NCBI GenBank assembly: GCA_030737875.1
Contig: CM060911.1
Location: 53,008,501 to 53,072,500 of the forward strand
DNA length: 64,000 nucleotides
Reading direction: 5' to 3'
From: Allium sativum
Taxonomy: Eukaryota > Streptophyta > Magnoliopsida > Asparagales > Amaryllidaceae
In this document: in pieces, positions 1-9,070 of the stretch
Numbering within the stretch: the stretch's first letter is position 1
Layout of the letters: every line of letters begins with the position of its first letter
Position numbers and translations under genes: made by a program
Notes under the pieces: generated by a model
The model's input: the letters and a program-made list of their open reading frames with translations, nothing else
Databases searched by the model: none
Told to the model about the DNA's origin: nothing

Positions 1-261
1 TATTCATGAGAATTTCAGAATTAAAAATCTCAGAAAAATCCTGAATAGCTTACTTCTCAATGTTGTTAGCATCAAAAATGAGATCCCCATTAGTCGTAAG
101 CAAATTGCTCTAATTGTTTAAGTGTTTCCTCGGTGACATTTTGACACGAAAAATTTTAGTGCAAGAATCCCCCTTTGATAGCTAGTTAAATTTGCCTTTT
201 GTTTTGCATTCTTCGACTCTATTAAGCTTTGATCTCTCCAATTGTTATATGCGTCGCAGAT
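1..261. other. No recognisable feature
   Basis: AT-rich sequence with no open frame of note and no repeat shared with the rest of the window that I could see. Confidence 0.5.
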
Positions 262-440
262 AGGGCTGTCAATTTCCTACACAACCCGAATCCCGACCCG
301 AAACCCGCACGAAAATTAGCAGGTTAACCCGACCTTTTTAGTTAGCGGGTCATTTTTGGGTCAACCCGAATTTGACATGTTTATAAATGGGTGGGTTTAG
401 GGTTGACCCGTTAACCCGATTTTGACTCGCCAAACCCGAT
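262..440 (+). mobile_element. hAT-like element terminus with ACCCGA repeats
   Basis: The block opens with TAGGGCTGTCAA, a motif I recognise from termini of plant hAT elements and derived MITEs. It is followed by many degenerate copies of ACCCGA/GGGTT in both orientations, like hAT subterminal repeats. No matching right-hand terminal inverted repeat (TTGACAGCCCTA) was found nearby, so only one end is supported. Target duplication was not established. Confidence 0.45.
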
Positions 441-746
441 TATAATCAATATGCTTATATATTTTTGTGTAACTTGTTATATTTTACTAATTTATTCTTG
501 TATGTTGTTAGTTATATTTTACTAATAATAATTGATCTCTTCCATACAGTTGTGCTATCAAAATTGGAAGTATGATAACACTAGAGAATGCTCTTGACTG
601 TACTGCAAAATTTATTTTATGCATTGTTAATAATTTGAGTATAATAATATTAATGTTAGTAACATGAAACTTACCTCAGTATATTGTACCATCATTAATT
701 TGATTATAATCAATATCCACATTCCGAGCATCATTGCAGAAAATCG
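441..746. other. AT-rich spacer, probably 3' part of MYB-bearing transposon
   Basis: No open frame beyond the tail of the MYB-like frame to the right. A short AGAGAATGCTCTT motif near 584-596 resembles the GAGCATTCTC ends of some plant Harbinger elements, but a partner end was not found. Confidence 0.3.
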
Positions 747-1046
747 TCAGAATTTCTCAAAGCTCCACTTTGCATTCCATACACCGCCAGGTATTTTTAG
801 CAGTTTATCCCAATCGCGAAAAGAGCGCTTCATGTTATCCCATTTATTTTTAATTTGGGTTTCTGTGAACTCCGAATTAAAATGGTCGTTCATTGCTGTC
901 GCGACTGTTGAGTAGAAGTGGCTGACGCCAGTATCGCGTTCGGTTATAAACTCTATGCAAATATCTATAAAAACAGACTCCCGTTCGTCCGTCCAGTTTG
1001 CAAATAGCTGAGAAGTAGCGGTGATAGATGAGGTTGACATTGGCAT
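747..1046 (-). pseudogene. MYB/SANT-like DNA-binding protein, PIF/Harbinger-associated, truncated
   Basis: The 99-codon frame encodes a Myb/SANT-like domain of the type found in plant L10-interacting-MYB-like proteins and in the second gene of PIF/Harbinger transposons. The three helix tryptophans or their aromatic equivalents are visible: NWTDERE at about residues 17-23, then IKNKWDNMKRSF at about 65-76, then DWDKLLKIPGGVWN. In Harbinger systems such proteins bind element ends and help recruit the transposase. The start is chosen at the ATG at 1046, which follows a TATA-like box at 1225-1231. The frame stops directly after the MYB domain at FEKF, so the usual C-terminal part is missing or out of frame. 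No transposase gene is next to it. A decayed host gene of the same family is an alternative. Confidence 0.6.
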
Positions 1047-1224
1047 AACTCAAAAAAATAATAGAAAAAACCGAATAAAATAAATGTTATAGAAAATTGA
1101 AAAATAAACATAACTGTATAAAAAAATACCTTTTTTTAAGCTTGAAATGACTCAAAAAATTCGTTTTTGTGGGCTGAAGGGGGGAGAGTTCGTGTTTGGT
1201 GAGCGAGAAAGGGGGGTGGGGTGA

Positions 1225-1231
1225 ATTTATA
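1225..1231 (-). promoter_or_regulatory. TATA box of the MYB-like frame
   Basis: The minus strand reads CTCTATAAATTC, a good plant TATA context. It lies about 180 bases upstream of the ATG at 1046 and is followed by a C-rich leader. No transcript evidence is available. Confidence 0.45.
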
Positions 1232-1248
1232 GAGCACGAATGGGTACG

Positions 1249-1322
1249 TTGGAAAAGTAACCTGTGGCGTCCAACGCGTCCGTGGCGTCCGATGCGTCGG
1301 ACGCCAATGGTTACTTTTCCAA
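1249..1322. repeat. Inverted repeat with CpG-rich core
   Basis: Arms at 1249-1262 and 1309-1322 are perfect 14-base inverted complements (TTGGAAAAGTAACC and its complement). Inside them GGCGTCC/GGACGCC arms continue the stem imperfectly. The structure lies just upstream of the TATA box of the MYB-like frame. Confidence 0.8.
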
Positions 1323-1360
1323 TGTTTAAAGATCGTTATTTCTCGAAAGAGAAAAATCAA

Positions 1361-1384
1361 TGGCGTCCGACGCGTCGGACGCCA
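1361..1384. repeat. Perfect 24-bp CpG-rich palindrome
   Basis: The 24 bases are exactly self-complementary, with half site TGGCGTCCGACG. Variants of GGCGTCCRACGCGTC also occur at 1264-1305, giving several copies in about 120 bp. Possible roles are a binding site for the dimeric MYB-like protein or for the transposase. That is inference. Confidence 0.85.
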
Positions 1385-1478
1385 CAAAAAACCCAAACGT
1401 GGCTAATTTTAGCTGCGAACGGGTCCTAAAACATTCACTTGGATTGCAATCCAACGCCGTTGGATTGTAATTCGCGTG

Positions 1479-1567
1479 GTGGTGTGGAAATAAATCCACA
1501 CCACCCGTCTGTGCAGTTGAAGCTCCACTGTTAGCACGACATATCTCCGCTATATCGTGTAGCGGAG
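1479..1567. repeat. Two short hairpins
   Basis: GGTGGTGTGG around 1479 pairs with CCACACCACC near 1497-1506. CTCCGCTA at 1545-1552 pairs with TAGCGGAG at 1560-1567. They may belong to the flank of the MYB-bearing element. Function unknown. Confidence 0.6.
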
Positions 1568-1985
1568 TTCTACCACTACGTTATTTTCCAATAGCATTTG
1601 AAATAGGGTTTCCACTTTAATTCCGGCTATGTTTCGATATACGCCATTATTTCGGTTATATTCCGTTATATCAGCTATATCTTTTATAAAAAAAATGAAT
1701 TTAAAAATGATATTTATACATTATAAAAATTTATAAAGTTAGGTTTTTCATATAATTTTTTAACATATATTTTTTAGAATGTAAAATATTATACTATTCC
1801 ATTAAATTTAATCAAGTTATATAAGAGTTTACATTTATTTACATATTCGCTTATGCTTATATTCAAAATTAAGAATGTACCAATTATAATTAAGCTGAAT
1901 ATTAATTATCATTTATATATTTGTAAAATCATTTTTTTAAAATGGGTAAACCGTCTCGTTAAAAACATATGCTAGAAATCAATGG
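1568..1985. other. AT-rich stretch without a gene
   Basis: Strongly AT-rich with a few TATATCCG/CGGTTATA-like words. No coding signal or known repeat end was recognised. Confidence 0.5.
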
Positions 1986-1989
1986 AAGA

Positions 1990-2262
1990 TCTAGACCGGA
2001 AAAAAGAGCGGGATGCTTTATTGACAACTCATCAATAAAAAGAACTAGTAACAATACAAAATGGCAAGCTTCGTCATAAGTCCTAGCTGCCAAAACCCAT
2101 TAGAACAAAAAAGAAGGCAAATAATAAACACAGCCAAACAAAAAACTCAAAACAAAAGCACGTGTCCACCAAGGAAAAGCACAACCGTGAAGACAAGTCA
2201 AAATAAATCAGATCTATCTTCACCATCCATGGCTACTACAACGAAAAGCACATCAAAAGCAA
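1990..2262 (-). mobile_element. LINE 3' untranslated tail
   Basis: On the minus strand this continues directly from the LINE C-terminal frame. It contains an AATAAA polyadenylation signal (complement at about 2018-2023). This fits the 3' end of an L1-type element. A clear poly(A) tail is not visible, so the exact end is approximate. Confidence 0.5.
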
Positions 2263-3652
2263 TTAACCTGCATCCAGCGAGTTAATCCCCCATCTCTTCA
2301 AAATCAATAAGTCCTTAGATTTCTTCATTCTTCTAGATTTCCTCAGAAGGTAATTGATGTCAAGTTCCAACAAGCCCCATCTTTGAATCTTGTCCCTCCT
2401 CATATTTCTGTTCACACGGGAATTCCTTTCCAACAAAATGTGGTAAACGGTGGCCACAAAGCCATAAGTAGCATGCTGATTTAAGTCAGCAGTGGCGAAA
2501 TAGTTCTTCAAATTCCCCAATTCGTCTTATGAATATTAATATCGTTAATTTGATTCGCAAGAAGTCTTGTAGTAGGAAAACAATTAGGATCGAAAATCCC
2601 ATTATGAATGATGTTATTAACAAAGAGACTGTCACCTCCAAACAAGCTCAAACTGTCATATCTAAGAATATTAACCATAGTATTGCTAATTCAGTCACGG
2701 GTAGAACCATTGCATAGTGTTGTCGCCATCAACAATACATCTCTTAATACATTGAAGCCCCTTTTGCTTATGCCTAAGGATAGTTTTCCAAGCGCATGAA
2801 CTATTATTATCTATCTCCATCACTAAGAAGTTTTTTCCAGTGCAATATATGTTGATCTTCCATCTTTTCCACAAGCTATTTTCGTTAACAAAATGCCAGA
2901 GCGGTTTAAGAACAGCAGCAGTTTTAATGTTTATAAATTTCTTAGACCTAACTCTCCTTCAGCTTTAGTTGTACAAAAAGTGTCCTATGCAATTTTATGT
3001 TTTTTCCAGCTCAAATAAAATTTGTGCACATTTTATTTATCTTGTTAATCGTAGCCTCCGGAATTTGATAAGTTAACTTCCAAAAAAGCACCATAAGTGT
3101 AATAACTAACCAAATCAGTTCAATCTTACTAGCCATGGAGAGGAGCCTACAGTCCCAACTGTCCATTCTCTTTCAAATCTTGTCTAACAGCTCACCACAA
3201 TCAGAGAAATGAAGGTATTTATAAGAAAGCAGGATGCCTAGATATTTGACTGGTAGAAACCCTTCCTCATGTCTAATATTTGAAGAACCTGATTTTTGTT
3301 GTTCACCCTATTACTAAAGAACACTTCGGATTTTAAATAATTGATTTTGATCCCTGCACAATCTCTCATTTGGTCCAAGATTCTTTTAGTAACCTTCACA
3401 CCCTCGATCTTTTCTTTACAGAAGATCATCAAGTCATCAGCATAAATCAAATGCGTAATTTTAGGATCATCTTTATAAATAGGCCGAAATTGCTTTGATT
3501 CCTCAGCTTTACACATCAAAATTGAAAAGAAAAAAAAACTCCATGGACACAAGAAAAGATATGGCGATAAGGGGTGCTCTTGCCTTAGGGCCTTATTATT
3601 ATGAATAGAACCTTTTGGAAAGCCTTGAACCAAGATAGAAAAAGTAGGCATC
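2263..3652 (-). pseudogene. L1-type LINE reverse transcriptase, C-terminal half, broken
   Basis: Read on the minus strand from 3652 downward, the translation shows the C-terminal half of a plant L1 reverse transcriptase. A degraded RQGDPLSP box reads LRQEHPLSPYLF, then HLIYADDLMIF carries the catalytic YADD, then KINYLKSEVFFSN. After frameshifts comes a zf-RVT-like region (ENSLWKKWKIN, about 2860-2880) and the typical end ATVYHILLERNSRV (about 2420-2460). The protein would copy element RNA at a nicked target. The frame is interrupted by several stops. Its 5' side ends abruptly at 3652, where the LTR of element A begins. The 5' half of a LINE on the same strand is found on the far side of the LTR nest at 46.2-48.2 kb. 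Confidence 0.85.
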
Positions 3653-5167
3653 TGTAACACCCCACATCCGTTAAGGTCACTCACAAAGAGAATGCCTTAA
3701 CTTCGGTGGAGAGTTATAGGTAAAAGATACAAATAAATTACTAGACAGACAAAATTTAAAACAGCGGAAAATAGAACTTTACTTTATTGATAAAATAGTT
3801 CGTACAACAATTATTTTCCAATGCCAGGATATTTGTCTTACAAAATAAAGAAGCACAAAAATACATTTATATTCCCAATGTAGCGTGAGCCAGCCATAGC
3901 AATGGAAAAGAGAATCCAAGCAAAACTTCAACTAACCTTCAGCTTGGAAGGAAAACTGGGCTAAGTAGTAACATTCCCTCCCTGCGAACCAGGGGGGGAC
4001 AGAAGACAAGAAAGCGAAAGAAAACAGAGTCAGACATAAAGTCTGGTAAGTTCAGTAACTTTCAGCATGTGAACAGGTAAAAAGCAACATGGCATGAATT
4101 AACTGTATACAAGACTACACCATGATGACGGGAATCATAAGGTTAGCAAAAGATATGATAAGGTAAGGTAAACTGGATGCACTTCTATACGTTCTCTGCT
4201 TCGCCACTACCTTGTTATTCTAATTTTTATATCTCTGCACCACTTGACTAGTAATCTGTATAAGCTGATAAGAACAGATACGTGATCCTAATTCCCACAA
4301 TTTTGGTTGTTTTAAGTGTACATCTATCATTTATTACCTAGGTCTAACCTAGGGTTTTTATATCGAGTGCATTATAGATCCAACCTGGTTTTTCGCTACC
4401 CCGGGCTACTGGGGCTTATACCACCTGTTGAACGATTCTCGGATTTTAGGGTCTACGCGACCTAGGTCCAACTAGGGATTATGCTACCTATCGAACGACG
4501 CCCCTAATCTAGGACACACTACCCAAAGTGGTATATGTTCCTCGACTTTCCCCACGTATGTGTCGTGGATCGTTATCGCTGTCTAGATGCACATGTCCTC
4601 TATATGTGCGACCCGAGTCTCGTGGCAGGGCAAATCAAGAAACACGGGACTCGGTCGGGAGCTTTCAGATATCTGCCGATGCAGATGCTAAGGTCTGTTT
4701 TTCCAGTGGCTATGGTCCCACCTGACCCCTCCCTCAACTAATGAAAGGCAGACCTTGAAAAATGAGAACTATATGCAGGCCCTCTATGCCCCCACTAACC
4801 TATGGTCATTCGCACCCATAACTAGATAGCAAGTATATGGTCTGTTGGAGTTCTCCACCTTTCCACTTCACGTATCTCGATTGACTCAAGATGGTAGGTA
4901 GACGACGAGTCGCTATCACAGGGCTACTGGACTCGTCGAATCACGCTAGTCCATCCTAGTCTTTAGGTTGCCTTATTGCAACCAAGGCATACCCTTGGTT
5001 CTTCTAACGTAGACCTTAACCTCTGTGAGCCCAGGCGGATCATCTGCAGCCTCACAGAGGGATACCAAGAGTACCCTCACGTCCCCTTGAAGCCGCATGC
5101 TTCGTAACCCAGTTTGTTAGGGCCTATTTTAAGATCAGATGGACGTTCGCTCCTTCTCGTGTTGTAC

Positions 5168-5477
5168 TAAGGTTGACTACTTAGTTCCCTTAACTAAGGT
5201 TTACAACTTAGTTCCTGAATCGTCATTTTCTTAACTAAGGTTTACAACTTAGTCCTCTTAACTAAGGTTTACTACTTAGTTCTTTTTTTCTCGTCAAGTT
5301 GGATTGGTTAAGTGTCATTAGTCCATTCAAATTAACTTAACCCATTCATTTGTCATGTTAAACTGGTTAAGTGTTTCCAGTACTTCATGATTGACTTAAC
5401 CCTACAACAAATCAAGTTATATTGGTTAAGTATTTTCTTATTACTTAACCCCACCCCTTCATCTTGTATTGGTTAAG
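5168..5477 (-). repeat. Hairpin repeats in LTR A
   Basis: Three copies of AACTAAG-loop-CTTAGTT are followed by units with arms GGTTAAGT/ACTTAACC at 5306/5335, 5365/5394 and 5424/5443. A fourth left arm at 5471 is separated from its right arm (19,109-19,116) by element D. Unit sequences between the arms differ while the arms are kept. Confidence 0.8.
5473..5477. repeat. Target site duplication of element D (left)
   Basis: TTAAG directly before TGTAACGACC. The identical TTAAG follows the element at 19,090-19,094. A 5-bp duplication is normal for LTR-retrotransposon integration. Confidence 0.9.
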
Positions 5478-7604
5478 TGTAACGACCCGGATTTTCGGCG
5501 ACTTTGGTTATCGATATAAGCTCGATGTCGTTAACCAAAACATCGAAAAATCCCGGTAATTAATGAAAGAAATTAGAGGGTGAGAATAGATAAGATAGAA
5601 ACTTAGAATAGAAGAAGAAGAAGAACACAACATCAGAGTAACACGAACCTCACAGCGGAACGAATAACATATAATAGATAACATAACTTTGAAATATAAC
5701 AGTTATGTATACAATAGTACTTATCAGAGTACAGCACTAACAACACAGCGGAAATAACTATAGCTATATGATCTTGAAACCTCCTGTTCCAAGCTCTCCA
5801 AATATATCTGTAAAACCCGACTACTTGACCGCCCGTACAAATTTAGGCACCCAAGAGTTTAGGGAAAACAACAAAGTAAACTCTGGGTCGGTCATGGGAC
5901 TGGTATGAGTAAAACAGTTTAAACATGTATATGAACAAGTAAACGATATCTCATAAGACCACGCCGCAGAACGGAACGGGTTTTTCCCTTATGAGAATCC
6001 AAAATATCTTTATATCAAAAACCTTTTGATATTATAATAATGTCTATGTACAAATAGATATCAACTAGCAGAAACGCTTTCTTCTCACGTTCTACATATA
6101 TAGTATACAATCAAAATCGCAAGCACGTATTGGATAATGGATTTCCAACTATGACAAGGTATGGAACCACCTACTGATCAGTGTACTCTAGGAACGATAC
6201 ACTGGAGTTCAACAAGAACATCTTGTAAATCAGCCACACATGACCGACCACTCATTTCGCTTGAGTGTATCGAATGTACATCACCAACGGTTGGGATCAG
6301 CAACCGTTCCCGTATATATATGGGACAACATTGATAGATTTAAGAAACAAATAAATATTCTCTAGATAGGTAATTATACACCCTACTTCGGTGCGAACGA
6401 CTTAGCCATGCTGCCTGCCCAATTTCTGTCATTTATCGGTTGATGAGGCTAGAAGCTACACTTTATCATTACATCAGATTCACTTCGAATGCTACATTGT
6501 CAAATCCATCGAAATCACTAATTGACGTTTACAACAGTACATTACGTGTCCGCTAAAAGAAGTTTCCTTCTCCGCTTCCACTCTTGGTACGGTTGAAGAA
6601 ATCAATGTACGTGACCTTTCTGGAAATACTCTGTCAGACATCCATCTTCATTCACTTAAAATGTCACATCGTCATACCCGCCAAATCACAAATTGACTTA
6701 TCCAAAAATAACACGGGTATACAGCTTAGAGAAACGAATTCCTCCGCCACCAAACGTAAATACGTTTGAACAAATCAACTTACGCGATCCATTGGATATA
6801 CTCTGTCAGACATTCATCCATACAAGTTGTCCTAGGACTGGACAAACCGAAGGCACTATTCTATAAACAGGATAGCCCTTGCATTTTACTCCGTCTTCAA
6901 TTATCTTTGGCATATATGATTCGCGACGCTTATGCCAATACAGAGTGGTTCTTCGGATAATAATCCAACCGGTCTCTCCACATTAACAACGTTAAAATGG
7001 TCAAAAACTTCGATAGTCTGTGAGTTAACTATCGAAGAAAAACAAGTGTGCAAACAACGATATTATTTCCAGATAGAAATTATATCGAACAAACATCATT
7101 TAACATAAATCTCTTCAGTTCATTTATTTACTTATCTCCTATTTCCCTATATTCAATATTTCTTATTTTCTTTTATCAGAAAACATTTCTGATTCTCGTT
7201 TGGAAAACATTTCCAAAACTCCTTTACGATCAAACCTTACCATTTCTTAGTCAAGAAGGAAGTCACTCAAGTTGGGGTATAATTACCTCTCAGACCTTAA
7301 CTGAACAACGTTATAACTTCGAAATGGTCAAAGTTTATCTTTTAATCTTTAACAACTTCTTTACGCCTTTCTCGGATTCAATTTTACTAACCCACTTCTA
7401 TATTTAAAACATTGGTTATAACGATAACGTTATAATCCCTACTTTCGAATTATCTAACTTTAATTATAACTTCTATTCTTATTAGTGAATAATTAACCTA
7501 ACACTTATTTATTTATAAATAAATAAATCTCTATTTAAACACTGGAAAGTATAAGTACTTTCCCGAATTCAATATAATCGAATTTGCCGATTAACTCTCG
7601 TCGA

Positions 7605-7972
7605 GAAATCTCTATTTGATTAACTCTTCTTCGAATAACCTATATTCGATTAACTCCTTCTCGAATAAACGATATTCGATAATCTCTCTTCGAATAACTA
7701 ATATTCGATAACTCTTCCTTCTCAAATATCTCATATTTGAAAATCTCACTTCGATTAAACTATAATCGATAACTCCCTTCGATGAAACTAACATCGATAA
7801 CTCCTTTCGATGAAACTAACATCGATTTCTCCTTTCGATGAAACTAACATCGATAACTCCTTTCGATGAAACTAACATCGATAACTCCTTTCGATGAAAC
7901 TAACATCGATAACTCCTTTCGATGAAACTAACATCGATAACTCCTTTCGATGAAACTAACATCGATTAATTT
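7605..7972 (-). repeat. Tandem hairpin array 1 (28-32 bp units)
   Basis: About 13 head-to-tail units. The last seven are near-identical 28-bp units starting at 7779, 7807, 7835, 7863 and so on, with arms TCGATG/CATCGA. Earlier units have other arms: TCGAATA/TATTCGA (three), TCAAATAT/ATATTTGA and TCGATTA/TAATCGA. The linker AACTCC is kept. The array is also present in the right LTR. Confidence 0.9.
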
Positions 7973-8329
7973 AACTCGACGAACTTAACTCGACTAACTC
8001 GACTATCTTAACTTACTTGGTTCGACCGATTCGATTCAATTAAGTAGGCTCGATTAACTTGGTTTAATTAACTCAACTTGATTAACTCCTATCGAATAAA
8101 TAATATTCGATTTAACTCCATTCGTTTGACTCTAGATCGCAGCGATCACAAATGGTTACACCTGATTCCCTCAGGAAACATCCGACCGCCGTAAGCTATT
8201 TACAGCCCTGCGAATTACGCTAGCAGTCGTACGAGATGGCAACTTATCCTGAATAACTATGTTTGATTAACTCTATCTCAAATAACTACACTTGATTTAC
8301 TCTAATTCGTTTTAACTCTAATCGATTAA

Positions 8330-8400
8330 CTCTAACTGATTAACTCCAACTGGTTAACTCTAACTGATTAACTCCAACTGGTTAACTCTATTTGACTAAC
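8330..8400 (-). repeat. 14-bp direct repeats
   Basis: Alternating TAACTCTAACTGAT and TAACTCCAACTGGT units within LTR D. Repeated at about 15,680-15,760 in the other LTR. Confidence 0.7.
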
Positions 8401-8409
8401 TCGACTTGA

Positions 8410-8820
8410 CTAACCCCTTTCGAATAACATAGTCAATTAACTAACTTTCGAATACCATATTCGATTAACTAACTTCGAATACCATATTCGATTAACTCCT
8501 TTCGAATGTCTATATTCGATTAACTAACTTCGAATACCATATTCGATTTCTCCTTTCGAATGTCTATATTCGATTAACTAACTTCGAATACCATATTCGA
8601 TTTCTCCTTTCGAATACCATATTCGATTAACTAACTTCAAATACCATATTCGATTAACTAACTTTGAATACCATATTCGATTAACTCCTTTCGAATGTCT
8701 ATATTCGATTAACTAACTTCGAATACCATATTCGATTAACTAACTTCGAATACGATATTCGATTAACCTACTTCGAATACCATATTCGATTAACTACTTC
8801 GAATACCATATTCGATTTCT
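8410..8820 (-). repeat. Tandem hairpin array 2 (27-28 bp units)
   Basis: About 15 units with arms TCGAATA...TATTCGA, linker TTAACTAAC or TTTCTCCTT, and loop CCA or GTC. Single-base arm variants (TCAAATA, TTTGAATA) also occur. Present in the right LTR at about 15,775-16,175. Confidence 0.9.
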
Positions 8821-8939
8821 CCTTTTTATAACGTTCATCCATTTTAAAAAGATCCCCTTTTAAGTAATGGTTCTTCACTTTATAAATGTTCAACGGTTTC
8901 CTTTTTATAACTTCTTTTCATTTACTAAATATTCCCTTT

Positions 8940-9070
8940 TCAATTCTATTTGTAAATGGTTTACAAATATTTCCTTTTTCTATTTTATTCTATTTGCAAA
9001 TGGTTTGCAAATATTTTCTTTTTCTATTTTATTCTATTTGCAAATGGTTTGCAAATATTTCCTTTTCAAT
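8940..9070 (-). repeat. Tandem array 3 with ATTTGNAAA inverted repeats
   Basis: Three units of about 51 bp. The first has arms ATTTGTAAA/TTTACAAAT, the next two ATTTGCAAA/TTTGCAAAT, so both arms changed together. Short TTTTCTATTTTATT spacers separate the units. Confidence 0.8.

Larger units (their letters stand above)
3653..5477 (-). repeat. Element A left (3') LTR, first part
   Basis: Starts with TGTAACACCCC, the same as the right LTR at 23,538, and matches it closely over 3,653-4,977. With the continuation at 19,095-21,638 the LTR is about 4.37 kb. Element A reads on the minus strand, because its primer-binding site is left of 23,538. The LTR is broken at 5,477 by element D. It carries repeats of AACTAAG...CTTAGTT (about 5,168-5,280) and GGTTAAGT...ACTTAACC hairpins (5,306-5,477). 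Confidence 0.9.

Noticed and set aside
4528..4741. Overlapping 65- and 68-codon frames conserved at 24,417-24,630
   Set aside because: They are conserved only because both are LTR copies of element A; two frames overlap in the same DNA and show no protein family.
7048..7407. 119-codon frame repeated at 14,409-14,768
   Set aside because: It lies in the LTRs of D, is rich in F, I, L, S and Y as expected of AT-rich DNA, and matches nothing known. Its conservation is LTR identity.
7779..7972. 28-bp direct repeats that could look like a CRISPR array
   Set aside because: There are no unique spacers; the units are contiguous, lie within a plant LTR and are duplicated in the other LTR. No cas genes.
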